A stretch of DNA of 64,000 nucleotides, from contig NZ_JAMBNP010000005.1 of the NCBI RefSeq assembly GCF_023715145.1, forward strand, positions 248,001-312,000, given 5' to 3'. Each line of letters starts with the position of its first letter. Position 1 is the first letter of the stretch. Shown here in pieces: positions 1-7,643 of the stretch. Under the pieces are notes generated by a model. It was not told the DNA's origin, made no database searches, and saw nothing but the letters and a program-made list of their open reading frames with translations. Position numbers and translations under genes: made by a program. The DNA comes from Paenibacillus glycanilyticus (GTDB lineage: Bacteria; Bacillota; Bacilli; Paenibacillales; Paenibacillaceae).

Positions 1-557
1 ACTCCGGCCGCCATGCGTTCCGCGAGAAGCTGATCGATCTCGGCTACGAGCTGGATGAAGAAGCTGTAAATGCGGCTTTTGCGAAGTTCAAGGACTTGGC
101 TGACCGGAAGAAGCATGTAACGGATGAAGATATCCGTGCCTTCCTGGAAGAGAAGCTGATCGATACGCCGGAAGTCTATACGCTTGAGGCGATTCAAGTC
201 AGCTATGGCAACCAATCGACGCCTAGCGCTTCGGTGCGCATCCGCACGGCGGATGGCGAGAACCGCGAAGAAGTTGCCATTGGCAACGGTTCGGTTGACG
301 CGATCTACAATGCGATTGATAAAGTAACGGCTGAAGCGGTTGAGCTTGAAGACTATTCCATCAAGTCGGTATCGCAAGGCAAGGATGCGCAGGGCGAGGT
401 TCATGTTGTGCTGAAGCAGGATGATGTATCCGCTCAAGGCCGCGGCCTTAGCACGGATATCCTTGAAGCAAGCGCGCGTGCTTACATCGATGCGCTTAAC
501 CGTCTCATCGAGAAACGCAAGTCCCCGGGACGCCGCGACAAGATGAGCCTGATTTAA
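1..557 (+). CDS. leuA: 2-isopropylmalate synthase, C-terminal part (5' truncated by window)
   Basis: The open frame runs in from the left edge (first full codon at 3) and ends in TAA at 555-557. It matches the C-terminal part of LeuA: the end of the accessory region (HAFREKLIDLGYELDE) followed by the leucine-binding regulatory domain, with VSYGNQSTPSASV and a LSTDILEASARAYIDALN tail. The family enzyme condenses 2-oxoisovalerate with acetyl-CoA, the first committed step of leucine synthesis, and this domain gives feedback inhibition by leucine. leuB lies 640 bases downstream on the same strand with one gene between. A terminator-like hairpin directly follows the stop. The catalytic TIM barrel lies outside the window. 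Confidence 0.93.
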   Translation, partial: SGRHAFREKLIDLGYELDEEAVNAAFAKFKDLADRKKHVTDEDIRAFLEEKLIDTPEVYTLEAIQVSYGNQSTPSASVRIRTADGENREEVAIGNGSVDAIYNAIDKVTAEAVELEDYSIKSVSQGKDAQGEVHVVLKQDDVSAQGRGLSTDILEASARAYIDALNRLIEKRKSPGRRDKMSLI

Positions 558-573
558 CTAACAAAAGTACCGA

Positions 574-623
574 CAAAAGCCAAACCGACAAAGTCTATTC
601 TGACTTTCTCAGTTTGGCTTTTG
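574..623 (+). terminator. Hairpin after leuA
   Basis: CAAAAGCCAAAC (574-585) pairs perfectly with GTTTGGCTTTTG (612-623), and the inner GACAAAGTC/GACTTTC segments extend the stem. The T-rich right arm could end leuA transcription or attenuate read-through into the next gene. Confidence 0.7.
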
Positions 624-662
624 CGGTTAGCTGAACAGATGAGGGACAGGAGGAGGGAGAAG

Positions 663-1061
663 TTGATTACCGAAACGCTGCAAACATCAAGAAGAGATGA
701 AATGATTGATATTACGCGTAAGGTAGCATCTATTGTAACGCGTGAAGGAATCCAAAGCGGGCTTGCCGTTGTATACTGTCCGCACACAACTGCTGGAATT
801 GCGATTCAAGAGAATGCCGATCCGGATGTGAAGCATGATATATTAATGCGTCTTAACGAGGTATATCCTTGGGAGCATCCGAAATACCGGCATGCAGAAG
901 GAAATACGGCCTCCCATTTGAAGGCGCTTACGACGGGGACAAGCCAGACCGTTGTCATTAATGGCGGAAAGCTTGTGCTTGGCACCTGGCAGGGTATTTA
1001 TTTCTGCGAATTTGACGGTCCGCGCAGCCGCCAATATCATGTCAAACTGATCAACGGCTAG
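663..1061 (+). CDS. YjbQ/UPF0047 family protein
   Basis: This protein of about 132 residues belongs to the YjbQ (UPF0047) family. Visible family motifs are PHTTAGI, the histidine-containing GNTASHLKA, and GTWQGIYFCEFDGPR near the C-terminus. Some family members show weak thiamine-phosphate synthase activity in bacteria, but the main role is unsettled. TTG at 663 is chosen as the start because AGGAGGAGG at 648-656 sits just upstream; an in-frame TTG at 621 has no ribosome site and lies inside the leuA terminator. The gene stands alone between leuA and leuB. Linkage to leucine genes does not prove a role in leucine synthesis. Confidence 0.85.
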   Translation: MITETLQTSRRDEMIDITRKVASIVTREGIQSGLAVVYCPHTTAGIAIQENADPDVKHDILMRLNEVYPWEHPKYRHAEGNTASHLKALTTGTSQTVVINGGKLVLGTWQGIYFCEFDGPRSRQYHVKLING

Positions 1062-1195
1062 ACAGGTCGAGGCCTTTATAAGCAGCACCTATAAAGATGA
1101 TAGATTTTATATCTTGGTTTTCATGCTTGAAATGTGGTACAAATGATAATAGTGTGAGAATAGCTTGCTAGAGCGAATATGAGGAGTGTGCAATT

Positions 1196-2275
1196 ATGTC
1201 AGAAGTGAAAAAAATCGCTGTCATCGCCGGCGACGGTATTGGTCCAGAGGTAGTTGGCGAGGCGCTTAAAGTCATGAAAAAAACCGAGGAATTGTTCGGT
1301 TACCAATTCGAATTCGAGCATGGTCTGTTCGGCGGTATTGCCATTGACGAGAAAGGTACGCCGCTGCCGCAAGAAACGCTTGAGATTTGTAAAAACGCTG
1401 ACGCTGTTTTGCTCGGCGCTGTAGGCGGTCCGAAATGGGACAACAACTCCAAAGAGCTTCGTCCGGAAACAGGCTTGCTCGGCATTCGTAAAGCACTCGG
1501 CTTGTTCTCGAACATCCGTCCTGCTAACGTATTCGACTGCCTGAAGGAAGCATCGACGCTGAAACCGGAAGTACTGGAAGGTACTGACCTGATCGTTGTC
1601 CGCGAGTTGACTGGCGGCATCTACTTCGGCGAGAAATTCCGCCGCGAGGGCGCAAACGGCGAAGAAGCCGTTGATACTTGCGTATACAACGTGCAAGAGG
1701 TTGAACGCATCGTTCGCCAAGCTTTCGATATCGCAATGACCCGGAGCAAACGTCTGGCTTCGGTAGATAAAGCAAACGTTCTGGAAACATCCCGCCTGTG
1801 GCGCGAAGTGGTTAACCGGATCGCTCCCGAGTATCCGGAAGTTGAACTCGAGCATGTACTCGTTGACAACTGCGCGATGCAATTGCTTCGCCGTCCATCC
1901 AGCTTTGACGTTATCGTAACGGAAAACATGTTTGGCGACATCCTGAGCGACGAAGCAGCAATGCTGACAGGCTCGATCGGCATGCTCTCCTCCGCATCGC
2001 TTGGCGAAGGCAGCTTTGGCCTGTACGAGCCGGTACACGGCTCCGCTCCTGACATTGCCGGACAAGGCATCTCGAACCCGATCGCAACGATCCTGTCGGT
2101 TGCCCTTATGTTCCGCCTGACATTTGGCTATCACGAAGCAGCCCAAGTCATCGAAGATGCGGTTAAAAACGTTCTTGACGCTGGTCACCGCACAGGCGAC
2201 ATCGCGGTTGATAAGAGCACGGCAATCGGCACAACGGCAATGGGCGATCTGATCGTTGCCGCAATGGCGAAATAA
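1196..2275 (+). CDS. leuB: 3-isopropylmalate dehydrogenase
   Basis: The 359-residue protein is full length for LeuB. It starts with the nucleotide-binding stretch IAVIAGDGIGPEVVGEAL and contains LLGAVGGPKWD, the substrate-binding RELTGGIYFGE, the metal-site region DNCAMQLLRRPSSFDVIVTE, and HGSAPDIAGQGISNPIA. It oxidises and decarboxylates 3-isopropylmalate to 2-oxoisocaproate with NAD+ in the third step of leucine synthesis, in the cytoplasm. ATG 1196 follows GAGGAG at a good distance. leuC and leuD are not next to it in this window. No G+C-rich terminator follows; an A+T-rich palindrome that matches a PerR box lies 12 bases after the stop. Confidence 0.97.
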   Translation: MSEVKKIAVIAGDGIGPEVVGEALKVMKKTEELFGYQFEFEHGLFGGIAIDEKGTPLPQETLEICKNADAVLLGAVGGPKWDNNSKELRPETGLLGIRKALGLFSNIRPANVFDCLKEASTLKPEVLEGTDLIVVRELTGGIYFGEKFRREGANGEEAVDTCVYNVQEVERIVRQAFDIAMTRSKRLASVDKANVLETSRLWREVVNRIAPEYPEVELEHVLVDNCAMQLLRRPSSFDVIVTENMFGDILSDEAAMLTGSIGMLSSASLGEGSFGLYEPVHGSAPDIAGQGISNPIATILSVALMFRLTFGYHEAAQVIEDAVKNVLDAGHRTGDIAVDKSTAIGTTAMGDLIVAAMAK

Positions 2276-2286
2276 GCTCTTCTTAT

Positions 2287-2301
2287 TTATAATAATTATA
2301 A
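2287..2301. promoter_or_regulatory. PerR box upstream of peroxiredoxin gene
   Basis: TTATAATAATTATAA at 2287-2301 is an exact match to the 7-1-7 PerR operator consensus TTATAATNATTATAA known from Bacillus. It sits in a longer perfect palindrome (ATTTATAAT-A-ATTATAAAT). It lies about 20 bases upstream of the -35 element of the peroxiredoxin promoter. Fur boxes (TGATAATNATTATCA) and Zur boxes differ at the outer positions, so PerR is the best reading. Confidence 0.75.
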
Positions 2302-2320
2302 ATAAATATCAATTCTAATA

Positions 2321-2349
2321 TTGACTTTATTCTAGGCTAGTGTTACTAT
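2321..2349 (+). promoter_or_regulatory. SigA-type promoter of peroxiredoxin gene
   Basis: TTGACT (2321-2326), a 17-base spacer and TACTAT (2344-2349) make a good vegetative promoter. The expected transcript leader is about 70 bases long before the ATG at 2424. Confidence 0.6.
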
Positions 2350-2423
2350 TCTATAAGTAAGTCACGGAATAATAGTGACAATAACTATAAAATTAGTTGG
2401 ATAGGTTAAGGAGGAATTGTATT

Positions 2424-2972
2424 ATGGCAGAGCGTTTGGTTGGCCGTCCGGCTCCAGACTTCAAGATGGATACGGCGACAGGTGACGGTAAAGAATTCGG
2501 AACAGCAACTCTTGCTGATTACAAAGGTAAATGGCTGGTATTGTTCTTCTACCCACTCGACTTCACATTTGTATGCCCAACAGAAATTACGGCTTTGAGT
2601 CTTGCTTCCGAGCAATTCAAAGCGCTGAATACAGAAGTTCTTGGTGTTTCCGTTGACAGCAAACACAGCCACCGTGCTTGGATCAACACACCAGTTAACG
2701 ACAATGGCCTTGGCCAATTGAACTTCCCTCTGGCTGCTGACATCACGAAGAGCGTTGCTCGTGACTACGGCGTCCTGATCGAAGAAGAAGGCGTTGCATT
2801 GCGCGGCCTGTACATCATCGACCCGGAAGGCGAAGTTAAATACCAAGTTGTTAACCATAACGACGTAGGCCGCAGCGTTGACGAAACGCTTCGCGTATTG
2901 CAAGCTTTGCAATCCGGCGGTCTGTGCCCAATGAACTGGAAACCAGGTCAACAAACACTGGTTGCGAAATAA
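2424..2972 (+). CDS. 2-Cys peroxiredoxin (AhpC/TSA family)
   Basis: This 182-residue typical 2-Cys peroxiredoxin has the peroxidatic cysteine C51 in DFTFVCPTE and the resolving cysteine C168 in GGLCPMNW. It reduces hydrogen peroxide, organic peroxides or peroxynitrite, using thioredoxin or AhpF as electron donor. The start at ATG 2424 follows AAGGAGG (2409-2415); an upstream in-frame start at 2397 lacks a ribosome site. No ahpF neighbours it, so a thioredoxin-dependent enzyme is plausible. A PerR box and promoter lie upstream and a strong terminator downstream, so it is a single-gene peroxide-responsive unit by inference. Confidence 0.93.
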   Translation: MAERLVGRPAPDFKMDTATGDGKEFGTATLADYKGKWLVLFFYPLDFTFVCPTEITALSLASEQFKALNTEVLGVSVDSKHSHRAWINTPVNDNGLGQLNFPLAADITKSVARDYGVLIEEEGVALRGLYIIDPEGEVKYQVVNHNDVGRSVDETLRVLQALQSGGLCPMNWKPGQQTLVAK

Positions 2973-2992
2973 GTTAAGCTTCTAGGGGAAGA

Positions 2993-3027
2993 AAGCCCGT
3001 ACCACTTTTGTGGTACGGGCTTTTTTT
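2993..3027 (+). terminator. Rho-independent terminator of peroxiredoxin gene
   Basis: AGCCCGTACCAC, loop TTTT, GTGGTACGGGCT, then a run of T residues: a perfect 12-bp stem with a U tail. Confidence 0.95.
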
Positions 3028-3138
3028 GCATCCAAATCCTGGTTTGCATGTAGAAAGAACCCGGATTATGCTTATAAAGCAGGAATTTCGATATAGAGAA
3101 GCGAATAAGTTGAGAAGTAAGCATGCGCTAGTTCAGTT

Positions 3139-3291
3139 GATCCTTACGAAATAAGAATGTTCGCAAAGAACGCGAAAATTCTTTAAGCTGATCCTTACGA
3201 AGCAAGAATGTTCGCAAAGAACGCGAAAATTCTTTAAGCTGATCCTTACGAAGCAAGAATGTTCGCAAAGAACGCGAAAATTCTTTTGAGG
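3139..3291 (+). repeat. Three-unit 51-bp tandem hairpin repeat in a gene leader
   Basis: Three nearly identical 51-bp units start at 3139, 3190 and 3241, each beginning GATCCTTACGAA. Each unit contains a stem-loop: AAGAAT-G-TTCGC, a 7-base loop, then GCGAA-A-ATTCTT. The first unit differs at the AAATAAG/AAGCAAG position. The third unit ends in ATTCTTTT and runs directly into GAGGAGG, the ribosome site of the gene at 3305. Unit flanks are shared with the 40-bp array at 26.6 kb. The rest of the 2973-3304 gap holds only the peroxiredoxin terminator and A+T-rich sequence. Confidence 0.95.
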
Positions 3292-3304
3292 AGGTTGTCA
3301 CCCG

Positions 3305-3721
3305 ATGAGCTTTTGTTGTGGAGCGAGTATGATCGGAACGAAAGGCACTTTGAAGCATATGCGAACCAATATTCATAATGTACCGATTCTTTTCTGTCCT
3401 GTATGCCACCGCGTAGAGATACATTATTTAATTGAGAACGAATATGAAATACTGGCAGAGTACGCGCATGGGGACGGCGCCGCCGAGGTGGATTTTCAGG
3501 ACTATGTGGAGCAGGAAGGCAAAGCGTTGTACGAGAACTGCGTGAATCACGAGAACGAGGATCCCATGGAGGTTGTACTCAGCCAGATCGATATCTCGCT
3601 GGATTTGTTAAGCTTTGCGAAGCAGATTGGCGACGAGGAATGGGAAAACGAGCTAAAGAAACGTCTTGGTATGTTAAGCGGAAGACGAAATAAACTACGG
3701 CAGCGACGAACTTCTGTTTAA
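3305..3721 (+). CDS. Small cysteine-rich (possible zinc-ribbon) protein, function unknown
   Basis: The 138-residue protein has paired cysteines at the N-terminus (MSFCCGAS) and a CPVC knuckle about 27 residues later. This spacing fits a YgiT-like zinc ribbon. An acidic, helical C-terminal half ends in a basic tail (GRRNKLRQRR). I do not recognise a named family. The zinc-binding reading is inference from the cysteine pattern. ATG 3305 follows GAGGAGG at 3288-3294 and is directly preceded by the 51-bp hairpin array, which therefore forms its leader. A terminator follows, and sigI is the next gene. It could be a small regulator, but nothing shows a DNA-binding helix clearly. Confidence 0.75.
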   Translation: MSFCCGASMIGTKGTLKHMRTNIHNVPILFCPVCHRVEIHYLIENEYEILAEYAHGDGAAEVDFQDYVEQEGKALYENCVNHENEDPMEVVLSQIDISLDLLSFAKQIGDEEWENELKKRLGMLSGRRNKLRQRRTSV

Positions 3722-3746
3722 CTTTTACTGGACTTACCAAAGTTAA

Positions 3747-3770
3747 GCCTCCGGAGCCGGAGGCTTTTTT
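3747..3770 (+). terminator. Terminator after the cysteine-rich protein gene
   Basis: GCCTCCGG-AG-CCGGAGGC followed by TTTTTT. Confidence 0.93.
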
Positions 3771-3849
3771 ATCGTAAAAACAATCGGCGCTGCCGTTTCT
3801 GATCTTTTCTTATATTTTTTCTCATATTTCTAACATTTGCTAAGTTAGA

Positions 3850-3879
3850 ACCCCCTGAAAAATAACATGCATTATCGAA
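3850..3879 (+). promoter_or_regulatory. Candidate SigI-type promoter of sigI-rsgI
   Basis: ACCCCC (3850-3855) and CGAA (3876-3879) are the -35 and -10 cores reported for SigI-dependent promoters in Bacillus subtilis. They lie just ahead of the sigI start in a region otherwise lacking a good SigA promoter. This suggests autoregulation. The gap between the two cores is 20 bases here; I could not check this against the family's usual spacing. Confidence 0.6.
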
Positions 3880-3906
3880 ACTTATACAGAGAGGAGGATA
3901 CTCTTC

Positions 3907-4701
3907 ATGTTTAAACGGTTTTTGCGGAAGTCGGCTTCCGCTGAAGCTGCGCATGACGAAAGATTAGCTCCCGAACAAATAATTAAACAGATTCATGATG
4001 GCAATGATCAGCTGAGGGAGAAGTTTATTACCGATTACAAGCCGTATGTAGCCAAGGTTACGAGCGGATTTTGCAAGCGGTATGTAGACCCGACGCGAGA
4101 TGATGAATTTAGCGTGGCGTTAACCGCCTTTAATGAAGCGATTACGCAGTTTTCCCCGGAGTCGGGCAGATCTTTCCTCAGCTTTGCAGAGACGGTCATG
4201 CGCCGCAGATTGATAGACTATGTGCGCAAGGAGCAGCGTCATCTGAAGACGGTGCCGTATACGGCCTTTGATCAGCAGGATGAAGAGGAACAGACCTATA
4301 ACCCGATTGATACCAAAATGGCTTTGCAAGCTTATCAGCTTAAGCAGGACGGCGATGACAGGCGGCTCGAGATTGAGGATTTCACGAAGGAGCTGCAGCA
4401 GTTCCATATTTCCTTCATGGAGCTTGCGGAGTGCTCGCCAAAGCACGCCGATTCCCGCCAGCTTTTGCAGGGGATTGCACAGAAGCTTGCAGGAAAACGC
4501 GAGCTGTTTGCCCAGCTCTATGTCTCGGGCAAGCTGCCGGTCAAAGAGCTGACGGAGTTATGCGGTGTATCCCGGAAAACGGTAGAGCGTAACCGAAAAT
4601 ATATTATTGCGATTTCACTAATTTTGAACGGTACATATCCTTATTTGTCCGATTACTTAAACATTACGATACCCATGCAAGGGAAGGAGGCGGGATTATG
4701 A
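3907..4701 (+). CDS. sigI: RNA polymerase sigma factor SigI
   Basis: This 264-residue sigma-70-like factor is of the SigI group. A region-2-like segment (LREKFITDYKPYVAKVTSGF ... FLSFAETVMRRRLIDYVRKE) is followed by a linker and a C-terminal helix-turn-helix (VKELTELCGVSRKTVERNRKY). In B. subtilis SigI responds to heat and cell-wall stress. In clostridia, SigI factors control polysaccharide-degrading enzymes. The start follows GAGAGGAGG. The stop overlaps the start of rsgI by 4 bases (ATGA), so the pair is translationally coupled. A SigI-like promoter lies upstream. Confidence 0.93.
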   Translation: MFKRFLRKSASAEAAHDERLAPEQIIKQIHDGNDQLREKFITDYKPYVAKVTSGFCKRYVDPTRDDEFSVALTAFNEAITQFSPESGRSFLSFAETVMRRRLIDYVRKEQRHLKTVPYTAFDQQDEEEQTYNPIDTKMALQAYQLKQDGDDRRLEIEDFTKELQQFHISFMELAECSPKHADSRQLLQGIAQKLAGKRELFAQLYVSGKLPVKELTELCGVSRKTVERNRKYIIAISLILNGTYPYLSDYLNITIPMQGKEAGL

Positions 4702-6014
4702 AACGAGGGATTGTTCTCTCCATAGAAAACAAGAAGGCTGTCGTCATGACGGCGGATGGCCAATTCATTTCTATCCCGCATCAATCCCATATGAGAATCG
4801 GGGAAGAGACGGCGATTCTGGCGGAGACCGCGGTGCCTAGACGCAAACCGAAACGGATCTATTGGTATACGGGGGCGGCGGCAGCGATTCTGCTCTTCTT
4901 TATTCCGTTCTTTTACCTGACAACGGCTGAAGCCCATCCTGTTGTGGCTTACGTGAGTCTGGACATTAATCCCAGCATTGAGCTGGGCTTGGACAAACAG
5001 CAGCGCGTGCAGGAGCTGAACGGTCTTAATAGTGACGGACAAGCGATTGTAAGCAAGCTGAACTATAAGGGAAAGCCTCTTGAAGCGGTTGCGGCTTCTA
5101 TTATGAGTACGGTTGCGGCAGAGCATTATCTGGATAAACCGGATAAGGATATCGTCATTACGAGCCTTATGCTGGATGACAAGAGTCTGGCCGATGATCT
5201 GGAGAGACTGGTAACCACCGCAATTGACGAGAAGGTCAAAGAAACGATCAAGCAGATTGATGCTACGAAAGTGCCTAATGTGACCGTGCTTTCCGTTCCT
5301 AACGAAGTGCGCGAGGAGGCGTCGGCCAACGGTATTTCTTCCGGTAAAATGGCGGTCTATCTTATGGCCAAGGACGAAGGCTACGAGATTGAGCTCGAGC
5401 AAATGAAGGTCCAGTCTATTGCTGAAGCAACACAGGCAGCAGGCGGGGTCAAAAAGATTGTTGAGCAGGGAGCAAGCAAAGAGAGGCTGAAAGAGCTTGC
5501 CCAGAAGGAAAAGCAAAGCAAAAAGGCGGCAAAACCCGCTGCTGATCAGGCAAAGCCAGCCAAAGCGGGTACGGTTCCGGAGAAGAATACGACCAAGACG
5601 GAACCGGCTAAACCAACCGGAACAAAGCCAAAGCCTCCGGCTAAGCCGTCGCAAACCGAAAGACCAGGCTGGTCTAAGGATAAGAATCACAACTGGAATA
5701 AACCAACTCGCCCCGTGAAGCCGATATCTCCATCCAAGCCATCCGGCTCGGATAAGGATAAATGGCCGAATGGGGATTGGTCTAATAATCGGAAGGATTG
5801 GAATGAAGATTCCTATCACGATGATGATAAGAAGAACGACTCCAATAATAATAATACGGCAAACAATTCAAATAAGCTGGAGAATTGGTCCTGGCAAAAC
5901 GAAGATAACGATCGTGACAATGACCGCAATATGGATCGTAACAACGACCGAGATAAGGACCGCAATAATAATAAACGGGATGATTCGGACGATCGCCGCG
6001 ACCGGGACCGATAA
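4698..6014 (+). CDS. rsgI: Membrane anti-sigma factor RsgI with long low-complexity tail
   Basis: The 438-residue protein starts with the cytoplasmic RsgI N-terminal domain (GIVLSIENKKAVVMTADGQF), which binds SigI. One membrane helix follows at about residues 55-77. The external domain contains SLDINPSIELGLD. The Asn91-Pro92 bond corresponds to the autoproteolysis site shown for RsgI proteins. From about residue 265 the chain becomes Lys/Ala/Pro-rich, then Asn/Asp/Arg-rich (repeated NDRD, DRN and DKDR) to the end. There is no recognisable carbohydrate-binding module, unlike clostridial RsgI proteins. The start follows AAGGAGG inside sigI. Confidence 0.9.
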   Translation: MKRGIVLSIENKKAVVMTADGQFISIPHQSHMRIGEETAILAETAVPRRKPKRIYWYTGAAAAILLFFIPFFYLTTAEAHPVVAYVSLDINPSIELGLDKQQRVQELNGLNSDGQAIVSKLNYKGKPLEAVAASIMSTVAAEHYLDKPDKDIVITSLMLDDKSLADDLERLVTTAIDEKVKETIKQIDATKVPNVTVLSVPNEVREEASANGISSGKMAVYLMAKDEGYEIELEQMKVQSIAEATQAAGGVKKIVEQGASKERLKELAQKEKQSKKAAKPAADQAKPAKAGTVPEKNTTKTEPAKPTGTKPKPPAKPSQTERPGWSKDKNHNWNKPTRPVKPISPSKPSGSDKDKWPNGDWSNNRKDWNEDSYHDDDKKNDSNNNNTANNSNKLENWSWQNEDNDRDNDRNMDRNNDRDKDRNNNKRDDSDDRRDRDR

Positions 6015-6187
6015 TGACGGAATAGATAGGGCAAGAGACACGGGAAATAAGTCGTTTTTTGGATGGTAATGAGATCCATCTTTCGACAAAGTCTCCGATT
6101 GACAGCTATTGGTAATAAAATCTATGATTAGAGAGATATGTTATGTAGTTAAATGTTATCTATAGATGTGGCCGGGGAGGGTTGATG

Positions 6188-7567
6188 ATGCATTCCATTA
6201 GAAAGCGCTATTTCCCGGCGCTTGCCGAATATATTCGTGGCGGCGAGGAGCAGTCCCTCTACAAAGCATCCGAACTCGGTAAAGACATGCAAGGCTTCAA
6301 CCCTGAGGAGATTATTGCCGTTCACGAAGAAAGTATCCAATATTTGGCCGCCAATGTGGAATCAGAAGAAGCGGTAAAGCTTTATAATCAATCGTTTATG
6401 TTTCTAATAGAAGTGATGGTCGCATATAGGCTAAACGAGGTTCCCGCAGAAGCCGTAGAGCAGAAGTTTTCGGATATGCGGGAGAGGCTGTTCCTGTCTA
6501 ACCGGTCCTTTGAGATGGTCAAGCATAAGTATGAGAACGTACTTCAGCATATGGACAGCGGTATCGCATTGTTTGACAGTGACGGTATCCTGTCGTTTAT
6601 TAATGTCCGGATGGCGAAGCTGCTGGATATTCCGCGTAAAACCCTGGTTGGCTGCAATCTGCGGGAGATTCTGCTGCATCCTCTGTTGAAGCGTTCTACT
6701 AAACGCGTCATTCTTCGCTTACACAAGGAAATGATTCTGAAGCGAAATGTTTATTACGAGTTTCAGGACAAGGACGGCAAGCATCTGCTCGTGAACTTTA
6801 CCTACGGGGATCAGATGAACGGCGATTTCTTAATCAGCGTGAAGGATGTATCGGAGTACAAGCAGATTGAGCAGACCGCCCTGCAAAATGACAAGCTGGC
6901 GATGCTAGGCCGGATCGCAGCTGCGATCGCGCATGAGATCCGTAATCCGCTCACCTCCATCCGCGGCTTTATTCAACTGCTTAGGCCTTATTTGATGCAG
7001 CTTGGCAAGGAAGAGTATGCCCGCATTATTCTAACCGAGATTGACCGGGCGAATGATATTATTTTCGAATTTTTGAACTCCTCCAAGCCCTCGGCGCCAA
7101 TGAAGAAATCCGTATCGATTAACCGGCTGGTACAAGAGGTTATCCTGCTTACGGAAAGCGAAGCCTTGATGCGCAATTGCGACATTTTGTTGGAAACGTA
7201 CGAAGACGATCGTGATTTGTTGGTCTCCATTGATGTGAAGCAGATTAAACAGGTTATCCTGAACATCGTGAAGAACTCCATTGACGCCATTGAATCGCTC
7301 CAGGAAGCACGAAGGGGGAGAATTGATCTGGTTGTGCGGTCAGATGGACAATTTGCGGAAATTACGTTGAAGGATAATGGCAAAGGGATGGACAAAGCGA
7401 CGCTTGCCCGCTTGTTTGATCCCTTCTTTACAACCAAGGAAGCGGGAACCGGTCTTGGCTTGTCCGTCAGCTACCGGATTATCCGTAACCATGGCGGTTC
7501 GATTCGCGTGGACAGCACCGAAGGAAGCGGCACCTCTTTTGCTATCTATTTGCCATTAGCCGAATAA
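6188..7567 (+). CDS. Orphan PAS sensor histidine kinase, sporulation-kinase-like
   Basis: About 459 residues and soluble, with no membrane helix. An N-terminal helical domain (about 1-100) resembles the RsbR/RsbU-type sensor domain. A PAS domain follows (about 115-225; GIALFDSDGILSFINVRMAKLLDIP), then HisKA with phospho-acceptor H249 in AHEIRNPLTSIRGF, and a HATPase domain with N (NIVKNSIDAI), G1 (DNGKGMD) and G2 (GTGLGLSVSYRI) boxes. This architecture is typical of kinases feeding the Spo0 phosphorelay. No response regulator is adjacent. GGGGAGG at 6174-6180 favours ATG 6188; ATG 6185 is possible. The preceding 6015-6180 gap shows no other gene. Confidence 0.88.
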   Translation: MHSIRKRYFPALAEYIRGGEEQSLYKASELGKDMQGFNPEEIIAVHEESIQYLAANVESEEAVKLYNQSFMFLIEVMVAYRLNEVPAEAVEQKFSDMRERLFLSNRSFEMVKHKYENVLQHMDSGIALFDSDGILSFINVRMAKLLDIPRKTLVGCNLREILLHPLLKRSTKRVILRLHKEMILKRNVYYEFQDKDGKHLLVNFTYGDQMNGDFLISVKDVSEYKQIEQTALQNDKLAMLGRIAAAIAHEIRNPLTSIRGFIQLLRPYLMQLGKEEYARIILTEIDRANDIIFEFLNSSKPSAPMKKSVSINRLVQEVILLTESEALMRNCDILLETYEDDRDLLVSIDVKQIKQVILNIVKNSIDAIESLQEARRGRIDLVVRSDGQFAEITLKDNGKGMDKATLARLFDPFFTTKEAGTGLGLSVSYRIIRNHGGSIRVDSTEGSGTSFAIYLPLAE

Positions 7568-7643
7568 ACGATTAGAATCGGGGATAGATCGCTTATGATC
7601 ATGCGGTCCCCGATTTTGTCATTGAGAGAGAGGAATTATATTT

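Noticed and set aside
1199..2188. 329-codon minus-strand frame opposite leuB
   Set aside because: Antisense shadow of leuB, which matches its family over the full length.
3128..3424. 98-codon minus-strand frame with a repeated 17-residue unit
   Set aside because: It is the 51-bp tandem repeat read in reverse; 51 is a multiple of three, so it stays open. There is no ribosome site, and it runs into the real gene at 3305.
5770..6079. Several frames on both strands over the rsgI tail
   Set aside because: They come from the low-complexity Asn/Asp/Arg codons of rsgI, which stay open in several frames.
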